NCBI RefSeq assembly: GCF_900176345.1
Contig: NZ_FWXU01000003.1
Span: forward strand, 124,001 to 188,000
DNA: 64,000 bases
Reading direction: 5' to 3'
Origin: Rhizobium sp. RU36D
Lineage (GTDB): Bacteria > Pseudomonadota > Alphaproteobacteria > Rhizobiales > Rhizobiaceae
Made by a program: the position numbers and the translations under genes. Below are positions 44,407 to 53,105 of this stretch, piece after piece. The notes below the pieces were generated by a model, which was not told where the DNA came from, ran no database searches, and saw only the letters and a list, made by a program, of their open reading frames with translations. Position 1 is the first letter of the stretch, and each line of letters opens with the position of its first letter.

Positions 44407-45775
44407 ACGCACGCTCGAACCCTCTGGCCACCTCCCAATCGGTGATCTTGCGGTCGTATTCCTCCTGCTCCCATTCCGCCGCGCGCACATAGTGGTCGAT
44501 CACGTCGTCGCCGAAGGCGGAGCGCAGCATATCGGATTTCGCCAACGCCTCGGTCGCCGACCGCAGGGTGCGCGGTATTTCGCGAACGCCCTTGGCGCCA
44601 TAGGCATCGCCCGTGAAGGCAGGCTCCAGGGCCATCTTCTTCTCGATCCCGTCGATACCGGCCGCCAAAAGCGCGGCCATTGCGAGATAGGGATTGAGGT
44701 CGGAGCCGCCGACGCGGCACTCGACACGGATGCTCTTGGTGCCATCCCCGCAGAGGCGGTAGCCGGCGGTGCGGTTGTCCTTGGACCAGATCGCCTTGGT
44801 CGGCGCGAAGGTGCCCGCCATGAACCGCTTGTAGGAGTTGATATAGGGCGCCAGGAAATACGTGATCTCGCTGGCATGGGCCAAAAGCCCGGCCATGTAA
44901 TGCCGCATCAGTTCCGACATGCCATGCTCGCCGTCGGCATCGAAGAACATCGGCGTCTTGCCATCGGCGCTCCACAGCGACTGGTGGATATGCGAGGACG
45001 AGCCGGCGGCATTGTAGTGCCATTTGGCCAGGAAGGTGATGGCCTTGCCCTTGGACCAGGCGATTTCCTTGCAGGCATTCTTGATGATCACATGCCGGTC
45101 GGCCATCGCGAGCGCATCGGCGTAGCGGACGTTGATTTCCTCCTGGCCGGCAGAAGCCTCGCCCTTGGAGTTCTCGACCGGGATGCCGGCGCCCTGCAGA
45201 CCCTTGCGGATCGCCCGCATCACATCTTCTTCCTTGGTCGTCTGGAAGATGTGATAGTCCTCGTTATAGCCGGAGGCGACCTGCAGGTCGCGGTAACCGC
45301 TCAGCCGCGCATCGTCATAGGTCTGGTCGAACAGAAAGAATTCAAGCTCCGTGGCCATGAAAGCTTTCAGGCCCATGGCCTCCAGCCGCTTGACCTGCTT
45401 TTTCAGGATCGACCGTGGGGCGTGGGCGATATCCTCATGGGTGTGATGATCCTGGGTGTCGCACAGCACCAGCGCCGTGCCTTCGAGCCACGGCGTCTTG
45501 CGCAGGGTCGAGAGGTCGGGCTTCATCGTGTAGTCGCCATAGCCCTTCTCCCAACTGGTGGACTTGTAGCCGGGCACGGTCTCCATTTCCATGTCGGTGG
45601 CCAGCAGATAGTTGCAGCTATGGGTTTCCTTGTAGGCGCTCTCCACGAAAAACTCGGCCTGGAAGCGCTTTCCCATCAACCGCCCCTGCATGTCGATCTG
45701 GCAGGCGAGCACGGTATCGATACGCCCCTCGGCGACATCCTTCTTGAGTTCGTCGAATGTGTATTGCGCAGTCAT
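44405..45775 (-). CDS. Glutamine-synthetase-family gamma-glutamyl ligase
   Basis: A 456-residue enzyme of the glutamine synthetase fold, but of the catabolic branch rather than GlnA. It has ATELEFFLF with the metal-binding Glu, EINVRYADALAMADRHVIIKN, FLAKWHYNAAGSSSHIHQSLW and RVECRVGGSDLNPYLAMAALLAAG. Relatives such as PuuA, GlnA4 and IpuC gamma-glutamylate putrescine, ethanolamine or isopropylamine. Context with alcohol and aldehyde dehydrogenases and an amidohydrolase favours an amine or amino-alcohol substrate. The conserved adenylylation Tyr loop of GlnA is not evident. Confidence 0.9.
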   Translation of the reverse strand: MTAQYTFDELKKDVAEGRIDTVLACQIDMQGRLMGKRFQAEFFVESAYKETHSCNYLLATDMEMETVPGYKSTSWEKGYGDYTMKPDLSTLRKTPWLEGTALVLCDTQDHHTHEDIAHAPRSILKKQVKRLEAMGLKAFMATELEFFLFDQTYDDARLSGYRDLQVASGYNEDYHIFQTTKEEDVMRAIRKGLQGAGIPVENSKGEASAGQEEINVRYADALAMADRHVIIKNACKEIAWSKGKAITFLAKWHYNAAGSSSHIHQSLWSADGKTPMFFDADGEHGMSELMRHYMAGLLAHASEITYFLAPYINSYKRFMAGTFAPTKAIWSKDNRTAGYRLCGDGTKSIRVECRVGGSDLNPYLAMAALLAAGIDGIEKKMALEPAFTGDAYGAKGVREIPRTLRSATEALAKSDMLRSAFGDDVIDHYVRAAEWEQEEYDRKITDWEVARGFERA

Positions 45776-45871
45776 GACTTTATCCTGGAGACGGCTTGAG
45801 GCCTGGGGGCGGACGAATGATGGAAGGATGCCGGGAGCCGATCGCCCCCGACATCCGCGGGTTAAAAGCGG

Positions 45872-46912
45872 TTAGCCGTAACGGTAGGGCTTGCCGGCCT
45901 TTTCCATGTCGGCATTGTACTTCTTGAGGATCTCGACGACCTTGCCGGTGCGCGGCGTCTGCTTGGCGACCTCCTCCCAGAACACATGGGCGGCATCTTC
46001 CACCGTCTTCCATTCCGCATCCGGAATGCTGGTGAGTTCCAGCTTGCCGCCCTCGGCGCGAAGGCGGGCTTCGCCGCCCCAGTACCAGTGCAGGCGCTTG
46101 TAGTGGGACGAATCCATGCACATCTGCCACAGGGTCTGGAGATGCGGCGGCACTTCCTTCCAGCGGTCGGCATTGGCGAAGAACGAGCCACACCAGCCGC
46201 CCGAGACGTTGTTGGTGAGGAAGTATTTCGTCACATCCACCCAGCCCGATGTGTGGACTTCGGTGATACCCGACCAGGCGATCGCGTCGATTTCGCCGGT
46301 CTGCATCGCAACCGGAACATCCTCGAACGGGATGGTGACCGGCACCACGCCGAACTGCGCCAGAAACTGGCCGGCCGTCGGGAAGGTGAATACGCGCAGG
46401 CCTTTCAGATCATCCAGCTTGGTGATCGGCTTGTTGGTGGCGAAGTTGCAGGGGTCCCAAGCGCCGGCAGAAAGCCATTTCACGCCCACTTCCGAATAGG
46501 CTTCGTCCCAGATCTGCGCCAGGCCGTATTCGTAAAACAGTGTCGGAACGTCGAGGCTGTAGCGCGATGCAAACGGGAAGTAGCCGCCGAAGACCTTGAT
46601 GTCGACGGGCGAATTCATCGAGTCGTCGTCCGACTGGACGGCATCGATCGTGCCGGCCTGCATGGCGCGGAACAGTTCCCCGGTCGGGACCAACTGGTCG
46701 GCGGTGTAGAGCTGTATTTCCATCTCGCCATTGGCAGCCTTGTTGAAGGCATCGACGGCGGGACGGATGACGAATTCGGCGAGTGCAGCGCCGGCATAGG
46801 TCTGCAGCCGCCACGTGATCTTGGCATTCTGGGCCTTGACGTAAGGTGCTGCCAGAACGGCGGGGGTCGCCATGGCGGCCGTCTTCAGGAATGAACGTCT
46901 GCTGTTGGTCAT
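45872..46912 (-). CDS. TRAP transporter substrate-binding protein (DctP family)
   Basis: A 346-residue periplasmic receptor. The N-terminus carries a twin-arginine signal (SRRSFLKTAAMATPAVLAAP), as common for TRAP receptors. The body shows the DctP pattern, including LKGLRVFTFPTAGQFLAQFG and the ligand carboxylate-binding region near SGITEVHTSGW. It belongs to the group often annotated for 2-oxo acids or amino acids, but ligand is not known. It precedes the ligase gene by 96 bases on the same strand and serves the DctQM permease upstream. Confidence 0.93.
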   Translation of the reverse strand: MTNSRRSFLKTAAMATPAVLAAPYVKAQNAKITWRLQTYAGAALAEFVIRPAVDAFNKAANGEMEIQLYTADQLVPTGELFRAMQAGTIDAVQSDDDSMNSPVDIKVFGGYFPFASRYSLDVPTLFYEYGLAQIWDEAYSEVGVKWLSAGAWDPCNFATNKPITKLDDLKGLRVFTFPTAGQFLAQFGVVPVTIPFEDVPVAMQTGEIDAIAWSGITEVHTSGWVDVTKYFLTNNVSGGWCGSFFANADRWKEVPPHLQTLWQMCMDSSHYKRLHWYWGGEARLRAEGGKLELTSIPDAEWKTVEDAAHVFWEEVAKQTPRTGKVVEILKKYNADMEKAGKPYRYG

Positions 46913-47017
46913 TTCGTTTCCCTCTGTTCTTCGTTTCTCTGAGAACCCGGCAGATCTTGTGATCCCGCGGGTAGTCTTTTGGCGGGCCCGTTTGCCGGGC
47001 CTCTTGTCATTCGAACG

Positions 47018-48367
47018 CTAGCCTCTGACGTAGACCTGGCTCGGCAGCCATGTCGCAATCTGCGGGAAGATCATGATGATGATCATGCCGAGTATCATGA
47101 TCAGGACGAAAGGCACGATCGACCTGTAGATGTCGATCAGCCTGAGATCCGGCGGCGCCATCGCCTTCATCAGGAAAAGATTGTAGCCGAAGGGCGGTGT
47201 CATATAGGCGATCTGGCAGGTGATCGTGTACAGCACGCCGTACCAGATCAGCGCATTGTCGACCCCAAGGTCCAGCTTGCCGACCAGCGGAATGTAGAGC
47301 GGCGCAACGATGACCAGCATCGCCGTGTCATCCAGGAAAGCCCCCATCACCAGGAACGACAGCTGCATCATGATCAGGATCTGCCAGGGTGTCAGGCCGA
47401 TATCGTTGACCAGCAGCTTTTCGATCGCGCGGACCGCCCCCAGACCATCGAACACCGCACCGAAGCAGAGCGCTGCCAGGATGATCCACATGAACATGCA
47501 GGAAATGCCGAGTGTCTGCTCCAGGACGCGGTTCCACACCGCCTTGGTCAGGCGGCCCTTGTACCAGGCAGCAAACAGAGCGCCGAGAGCACCAACGGCC
47601 GAGCTTTCGACCAGGCTGGTGATGCCCATCAGGAACAGCCCCATCATCAGGAAGAAGATGAGGAATGGCAGGATGCCGGCGCGCAGCAGCTTCAGCTTCT
47701 CGACCATCGGCATGTCGCGCTCTTCCTTCGGAAGTGCGGGACCAAGCGCCGGATTGAGACGGCAGCGGATGATGATGTAGATGCAGAACAGCGTCGCGAG
47801 CAGCAGGCCCGGAAAGACGCCCGCAAGCCAGAGCTGGCTGACCGGCTGGCGCGCGATCATGCCGTAGAGCACCAGCACCACGCTCGGCGGGATCAGGATG
47901 CCAAGCGAGCTGCCGGCCTGGATCACGCCCGACACCATGATTTTGTCGTAGCCGCGGCGCAGCAATTCAGGCAGCGCAATCGACGCGCCGATCGCCATAC
48001 CGGCAACCGATAGGCCGTTCATGGCCGAAATCACCACCATCAGGCCGATCGTGCCGACCGCAAGACCGCCCGGCATGCCTCCGAACCAGACATGGAAAGC
48101 CTTGTAGAGGTCTTCCGCAATGCCGGATTCCGACAGCATGTAGCCCATGTAGATGAACAGTGGCAGCGTCAGCAGCGGATACCACTTCATCAGCTTCATG
48201 CCGGCCGAGAAGCCCATCTCAAAGCCGCCATTGCCCCAGAGCACGGCTGCGGCGACAACACCGACAAAGCCGATGGTCGCGAAGACACGCTGTCCCGTCA
48301 GCATCGACATCATCATCGACGAGAACATCAGGAGCGCGATCATTTCATAGCTCAGCATGGCGCTCAT
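47018..48367 (-). CDS. TRAP transporter large permease (DctM)
   Basis: A 449-residue inner-membrane protein with about twelve hydrophobic segments, the ion-coupled transport subunit of a TRAP system. Conserved GSSLGILIPPSVVLVLYG and the second-half counterpart LDDTAMLVIVAPLYIPLV mark the two repeats. It overlaps dctQ by 4 bases and is followed after 105 bases by dctP. Confidence 0.94.
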   Translation of the reverse strand: MSAMLSYEMIALLMFSSMMMSMLTGQRVFATIGFVGVVAAAVLWGNGGFEMGFSAGMKLMKWYPLLTLPLFIYMGYMLSESGIAEDLYKAFHVWFGGMPGGLAVGTIGLMVVISAMNGLSVAGMAIGASIALPELLRRGYDKIMVSGVIQAGSSLGILIPPSVVLVLYGMIARQPVSQLWLAGVFPGLLLATLFCIYIIIRCRLNPALGPALPKEERDMPMVEKLKLLRAGILPFLIFFLMMGLFLMGITSLVESSAVGALGALFAAWYKGRLTKAVWNRVLEQTLGISCMFMWIILAALCFGAVFDGLGAVRAIEKLLVNDIGLTPWQILIMMQLSFLVMGAFLDDTAMLVIVAPLYIPLVGKLDLGVDNALIWYGVLYTITCQIAYMTPPFGYNLFLMKAMAPPDLRLIDIYRSIVPFVLIMILGMIIIMIFPQIATWLPSQVYVRG

Positions 48368-48894
48368 GCGATCGGCCTCCCCATGGCGACCGCAAGGTCC
48401 TTGATGAAGATCGAGGTGGCCTGCAGGAATGTCAGGACGATACCGACGACCATGATGATCTTGATCGGCGCCATGTAGGGCGACCAGGAGGAATAGCTGG
48501 TTTCCCCATATTGAAGCGCATAGGCTGTGCTTGATACGCCGCCCCAGAGCAGGAAGAACAGATAGACGAACAGCATCATGATGGTGATGACGTCGACCAG
48601 CGCCTTCGTCTTCGGCGACCAGCGACCATAGAGCAGGTCCATCCGCACATGGCTGTCGAGCTGCAGCGAATAGGCTCCGCCCAGCAGGTAGTAGCCGGCC
48701 ATCACGAACTGCGCCATTTCCAGCGTCCAGTGAGCCGGCAGGAACATGCTCTTGGACAGGGAAGAATAGAGCAGGATGCCCATCATGACGAACACGCCAT
48801 ACATAATGATGCGTCCGACACGGCGGTTAAACGCATCGACGATGCGCACATAGGTCTTCAGCGCCTCAGGCATCGGCACATTGACGGCAATCAC
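48364..48894 (-). CDS. TRAP transporter small permease (DctQ)
   Basis: A 176-residue membrane protein with four hydrophobic segments, matching DctQ. It has the typical LGGAYSLQLDSHVRMDLLYGRWSPK loop. Most of the length is transmembrane. The start is taken as GTG at 48892-48894; an ATG at 48873 would shorten the cytoplasmic leader by seven residues. It overlaps dctM by 4 bases. Confidence 0.91.
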   Translation of the reverse strand: MIAVNVPMPEALKTYVRIVDAFNRRVGRIIMYGVFVMMGILLYSSLSKSMFLPAHWTLEMAQFVMAGYYLLGGAYSLQLDSHVRMDLLYGRWSPKTKALVDVITIMMLFVYLFFLLWGGVSSTAYALQYGETSYSSWSPYMAPIKIIMVVGIVLTFLQATSIFIKDLAVAMGRPIA

Positions 48895-49018
48895 GGGGCA
48901 TGCCCCGCATCGCTGCCGTTCCTTTTACTTCACGCATTCCAGCCGGCATAGGTTCCCCTTATTGTTGGTGCCGTCATTCGTCGTGTCTTTTGGGCTCCGT
49001 GGTTTCAGAGCCAAACCC

Positions 49019-49786
49019 TCATGCGGTCAGGCCTTCGCGCAGCAGGCGGCACAAATATGCCGCCACGCGCTGCTGTCCCGCATCGTCTCTCACGAGATCG
49101 TTGCGGACCTCGATCATCACATTCATCAGCCCGTTTGGCAGGGCATGAAGCTTCAGGCTGTGGGTCACGCCATCGGCAGGGCCATAGGGTTGATTGCGCT
49201 CCACCCTGTGAGGCGGATCTGCACCGACAGCACTCAGCATGCCGTCTGCCAGCCGGCTGTCCTCGTCATGGAGGATGCCGATCTCCACCGCTCGCGGCTT
49301 GCCGAAATAGACGGGCGTGAAGGTGTGAACCGTGACCAGCACCGGCGGGCGCCCGGTAGCCACCCTTTCGGCAACGATCTCAGCAATGCGATCATGGAAG
49401 GGCACGTAAAGTGCGGCTGTCCGAGCATAGCGCTCGGCGGTGCTCAAATCCTCGTTGCCGGGAATCCGGTAGATCTCGGAGGTTTCCGGCATGGCGGCCG
49501 GACTGTCCGGCGGCCGATTGCAGTCATAGATCAGCCGGGAGAAGCGCTGGTACACGAGGGTCCCGTCGAGCTCACTGGCCATGAGCCGTGCGACCACCAG
49601 CGCGCCCGGATCCCAGGCGATGTGACTTTTCAGCGCTTCGGCCTCAAGCCCGAGATCGCCGGCCCGCTCCGGCAGTGTCGACGACGCGTGTTCGCAGATC
49701 AGGAGGATGTCACCGCCCGCGGTCTCGTTCTCCACGGCGACGGACGCGCCATCGGCAGCGGTCAAAATGTCCGATCGAACCAGCAT
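49019..49786 (-). CDS. N-formylglutamate amidohydrolase-like enzyme
   Basis: A 255-residue zinc-dependent amidohydrolase of the N-formylglutamate deformylase (HutG-like) family. Recognised parts: LLICEHASSTLPE near residue 28, YDCNRPPDSPAAMPE, LVTVHTFTPVYFG with metal-ligand His and LMNVMIEVRNDLV. No other histidine-utilisation genes are nearby, so a role in the adjacent TRAP / ligase / dehydrogenase run is more likely, for example releasing glutamate from a gamma-glutamyl or N-acyl product. First gene of the minus-strand run; AGGGGG precedes the ATG. Confidence 0.88.
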   Translation of the reverse strand: MLVRSDILTAADGASVAVENETAGGDILLICEHASSTLPERAGDLGLEAEALKSHIAWDPGALVVARLMASELDGTLVYQRFSRLIYDCNRPPDSPAAMPETSEIYRIPGNEDLSTAERYARTAALYVPFHDRIAEIVAERVATGRPPVLVTVHTFTPVYFGKPRAVEIGILHDEDSRLADGMLSAVGADPPHRVERNQPYGPADGVTHSLKLHALPNGLMNVMIEVRNDLVRDDAGQQRVAAYLCRLLREGLTA

Positions 49787-49847
49787 GTCTACCGCCCCCT
49801 GGAATTTTCCCAGCTCCCGTTACGAAAAGAATTCTTCACGATTAACC

Positions 49848-49930
49848 CGTTGTCAATCTCCTGTTGAAAATTCCTCTTCAAAAATTCCGTTGACTCCCGG
49901 CAATTGTGACAGGATAGATTTGTGACAACG
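49848..49930. promoter_or_regulatory. Divergent promoter region with repeated TTGTGACA
   Basis: The 178-base gap lies between two divergent transcription units. TTGTGACA occurs at 49904-49911 and 49920-49927 (16-bp period), with a GTTGTCA inverse copy at 49849-49855, and TTGAA-N8-TTCAA between them. These are plausible sites for the adjacent RpiR regulator, which could control both directions. No binding data can be read from sequence. Confidence 0.4.
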
Positions 49931-49964
49931 CCGACAAAGATCGGCAGGGGAACATGAGGTCACA

Positions 49965-50837
49965 GTGCCGAATACGTCGAGGACAGTCTCGGACACAATC
50001 CGTGCGCATTTTGGCGGGCTGACGCGCGCCGAACGGCAACTGGCCGACAGTCTGCTCGACAACTACCCGGTATCGGGTCTTGGCAGCATCACAACGGTTG
50101 CCGACAATGCCGGCGTTTCCACACCGACCGTCGCCCGCATGGTGCAGAAACTAGGCTACAAGGGTTATCCCGAATTCCAGGCGCATCTGCATCAAGAACT
50201 GGAAGCCACGCTCTCCAATCCGATCGCCAAGCACGATCGCTGGGCGGCCAATGCACCCGACACTCATATCCTGAACCGCTTTGCCGATGCGGTGATGACC
50301 AACATGCGCCAGACGCTAACCGAGCTCGACACCAACGTCTTCGATGAGGTCGCTCGCCTGCTGTCGGATCGCAAGCGCTCCGTCTATTTTGTCGGCGGCC
50401 GCATCACCGGCGCGCTGGCCGAATATTTCTATACCCACATGCAGGTGATCCGGCCCAAGACGACGCTGATGTCGCTGAATGCCAGCGCCTGGCCGCAGCA
50501 TATGCTGAACATGAGCCGCGGCGACGTGCTGGTGATTTTCGACATCCGCCGCTACGAGGCCGACATGGTGACGCTGGCGGAAGTGGCGAAGGCAAGCGGC
50601 GTGGAGATCGTTCTTTTCACCGACCCCTGGAGTTCGCCGGTCTCCAAGCATGCCCGGCACAGCTTCAAGGTCCATATCGAGGCACCCTCAGCCTGGGATT
50701 CCTCCGTCGTCATGCTGTTCGTCATCGAGGCTCTTATCGAGGCAGTGCAAAGCTCCTCCTGGGCCGAGACGCGCGAACGTATCCACACCCTGGAAGGCCT
50801 GTTCGAGCAGGCCCGCCTGTTCCGCAAGCCACGGTAA
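49965..50837 (+). CDS. MurR/RpiR-family transcriptional regulator
   Basis: A 290-residue regulator with an N-terminal helix-turn-helix domain (about residues 5-80, including TTVADNAGVSTPTVARMVQKLGYKG) and a C-terminal SIS sugar-phosphate-binding domain (about 125-265, SVYFVGGRITGALAEYF). Family members sense phosphosugars and control carbohydrate uptake genes. Start is GTG at 49965 with GAGGT upstream; the ATG at 49954 is out of frame. It heads the ABC transporter operon and is divergent from the TRAP run. Confidence 0.92.
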   Translation: MPNTSRTVSDTIRAHFGGLTRAERQLADSLLDNYPVSGLGSITTVADNAGVSTPTVARMVQKLGYKGYPEFQAHLHQELEATLSNPIAKHDRWAANAPDTHILNRFADAVMTNMRQTLTELDTNVFDEVARLLSDRKRSVYFVGGRITGALAEYFYTHMQVIRPKTTLMSLNASAWPQHMLNMSRGDVLVIFDIRRYEADMVTLAEVAKASGVEIVLFTDPWSSPVSKHARHSFKVHIEAPSAWDSSVVMLFVIEALIEAVQSSSWAETRERIHTLEGLFEQARLFRKPR

Positions 50838-50998
50838 GATGTTGAGCCAGAGAGAAAAAGGGAGGCCTCTAAACGACAGAAATTGCTGCAGGGACTGTGA
50901 AAGCAGCCGTTCGAGGAGCCGCTCAAGCCGTCACAAAACTATCACCCAACACGCATAACAACTCGCCCATCGCTGTGACACCAACAAGGAGAACGTCA

Positions 50999-52105
50999 GT
51001 GAAAACTAATTTCCGCCGACTGCTGTCGCTTTCGACCGCCATGGTCGTGGCCTCGACTTCGCTCGCATTCGCAGAGCCGAGCGCCGAACTCATCGCCGCT
51101 GCCAAGAAAGAGGGCATGCTGACCACCATCGCCCTGCCCCACGACTGGTGCGGCTATGGCGAAGTCATCGCCGCCTTCAAGAAGAAGTATCCGGAAATCA
51201 CCGTCAACGAACTGAACCCGGATGCCGGCTCGGCTGACGAAGTCGAAGCCGTCAAGGCCAACAAGGATAACAAGGGCCCGCAGGCTCCTGACGTTGTCGA
51301 CGTCGGCCTCGCGTTCGGTCCGCAGATGAAGAAGGAAGGTCTCCTTCAGCCGTACAAGGTTTCCACCTGGGACGAGATTCCGGACAACATCAAAGACGCC
51401 GAAGGCTACTGGTATGGCGACTACTACGGCGTCATGTCCTTCCTGGTGAACAAGGACCTGGTCAAGACCGCGCCGCAGGATTGGGCCGATCTGCTGAAGC
51501 CGGAATATGCCGGTCAGGTCGCGCTAGCCGGTGACCCGCGTGCTTCCAACCAGGCCATCCTCGGTGTTCTGGCTGCCGGCATGTCGACCGGTGCCAAGGC
51601 TGGCAAGGAAGCCGGTGAAGCCGGTCTGAAGTATTTCGCCGAGCTCAACAAGGCCGGCAACTTCGTACCCGTCATCGGCAAGTCCGGCACGCTCGCCCAG
51701 GGCGCCACCCCGATCGTCGTGATGTGGGACTACAACGCGCTCGCCGCCAAGGACACGCTTGCCGGCAACCCGCCTGTTGAAGTCGTCGTTCCCGCTTCCG
51801 GCGTTCTCGCCGGCGTCTATGTCCAGGGCATTTCCGCCTATGCTCCCCATCCGAATGCAGCCAAGCTGTGGATGGAGCACCTGTATTCCGACGAAGGCCA
51901 GAACCTCTGGCTGAAGGGCTATTGCCACCCGGCCCGCTTCAACGCAATGGTCAAGGCTGGCAAGGTTCCGCAGGACCTGATCGACAAGCTGCCGCCGGCT
52001 GCTGCCTATGAAAAGGCCTACTTCCCTACGCTCGAGGAAGTCGACGCCAACAAGGCTGCCGTTACCGGCGGCTGGGATGCCGTCGTCGGCGCCAACGTCC
52101 AGTAA
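50999..52105 (+). CDS. ABC transporter substrate-binding protein (Fe/spermidine/phosphonate-type)
   Basis: A 368-residue periplasmic receptor. The signal peptide ends at AFA (about residue 22). The body resembles class F / SBP_bac family receptors used for spermidine, iron(III) or 2-aminoethylphosphonate: YPEITVNELNPDAGSADEVEAVKANK, PDVVDVGLAFGPQMKKEGLLQPY, WYGDYYGVMSFLVNKDLV. GTG at 50999 with AAGGAGA seven bases upstream is the start; an ATG at 50897 lies too far upstream of any signal peptide. Strong codon bias to C-ending codons suggests high expression. Confidence 0.92.
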   Translation: MKTNFRRLLSLSTAMVVASTSLAFAEPSAELIAAAKKEGMLTTIALPHDWCGYGEVIAAFKKKYPEITVNELNPDAGSADEVEAVKANKDNKGPQAPDVVDVGLAFGPQMKKEGLLQPYKVSTWDEIPDNIKDAEGYWYGDYYGVMSFLVNKDLVKTAPQDWADLLKPEYAGQVALAGDPRASNQAILGVLAAGMSTGAKAGKEAGEAGLKYFAELNKAGNFVPVIGKSGTLAQGATPIVVMWDYNALAAKDTLAGNPPVEVVVPASGVLAGVYVQGISAYAPHPNAAKLWMEHLYSDEGQNLWLKGYCHPARFNAMVKAGKVPQDLIDKLPPAAAYEKAYFPTLEEVDANKAAVTGGWDAVVGANVQ

Positions 52106-52123
52106 CCGGACATGACTTCCACC

Positions 52124-52148
52124 GTCCCGGCTTTTTTGGAGCCGGGAC
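52124..52148 (+). terminator. Hairpin between receptor and permease genes
   Basis: GTCCCGGCT, loop TTTTTGG, AGCCGGGAC. It follows the receptor stop by 18 bases and precedes the permease genes by 63 bases. It may partly terminate transcription or stabilise the receptor mRNA, a common way to make more receptor than permease. The T-run lies in the loop, and ATTTTG follows. Confidence 0.6.
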
Positions 52149-52211
52149 GGATTTTGACAAACGCAGTTTTCATCTGACATTAGAAAAAGCCTGGGCCGGG
52201 GATCGAACAGG

Positions 52212-53105
52212 ATGCAATCCGAAAATGCCAGCATGCAGACGGCCCCGATGCCGCCAAAGCGACGGTTGCCATTGTATTGGCTGGGAGTCGTGCCGTTCTT
52301 CCTGTTCGTGACGCTGTTTCTGATCCTGCCCACGATGCGCATCGTTGTCGGCGCATTCCAGACACCCGATGGCACCTTCACCTTCAACAATATCCTGGGG
52401 CTTTTCAAACCCTCGATCCTGGCGGCCTACTGGATATCGATCAAGATCAGCCTCGCCTCCGCGGTGCTGGGCTGCGCCATCGGCTTTGCCATGGCAGCCG
52501 CCGTTGTGCTTGGAGGCCTGCCGCGCTTCATCCGCGGACCGCTTCTGACCTTCTCCGGCGTCGCCTCGAACTTTGCCGGCGTGCCACTGGCCTTTGCCTT
52601 TCTGGCGACCCTGGGTCCCGTAGGCCTTATCACCGTGTTCCTGCGCAGCGAACTGGGCATCGACCTGCGGGTCCTCGGTTTCAATCTATTGTCCTTCTGG
52701 GGCCTGACGCTGACATACCTGTTTTTCCAGATCCCGCTGATGGTGCTGATCATCACGCCGGCCCTTGACGGGTTGAAGCGCGAATGGCGCGAGGCGGCCT
52801 CGATCCTCGGGGCAACGGGCTTCCAATACTGGCGCATGGTCGCCTTTCCGATCCTCTTTCCGTCGCTGCTGGGCACGCTGGCCCTGCTTTTCGCCAATGC
52901 CTTCGGCGCGGTCGCAACAGCGATCGCGTTGACGGGCTCCTCGCTGAACATCGTGCCGATCCTGTTGTTCGCCCAGATCCGCGGCGATGTGCTGGGCGAT
53001 CCGCATCTGGGCTATGCCCTCGCCTTCGGGATGATCGTCGTCACCGGCGTGGCCAATGCGCTCTACATCTGGCTGCGGACACGCAGCGAAAGGTGGCTGA
53101 AATGA
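52212..53105 (+). CDS. ABC transporter permease
   Basis: A 297-residue inner-membrane subunit with six or seven hydrophobic segments and the BPD_transp_1 domain. The EAA loop is visible as EWREAASILGATGFQYWRMVAFPI, contacting the ATPase. Type matches PotB/PhnU-like permeases. It overlaps the second permease gene by 4 bases. The start at 52212 has no strong ribosome site; 52233 is an alternative. Confidence 0.92.
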   Translation: MQSENASMQTAPMPPKRRLPLYWLGVVPFFLFVTLFLILPTMRIVVGAFQTPDGTFTFNNILGLFKPSILAAYWISIKISLASAVLGCAIGFAMAAAVVLGGLPRFIRGPLLTFSGVASNFAGVPLAFAFLATLGPVGLITVFLRSELGIDLRVLGFNLLSFWGLTLTYLFFQIPLMVLIITPALDGLKREWREAASILGATGFQYWRMVAFPILFPSLLGTLALLFANAFGAVATAIALTGSSLNIVPILLFAQIRGDVLGDPHLGYALAFGMIVVTGVANALYIWLRTRSERWLK

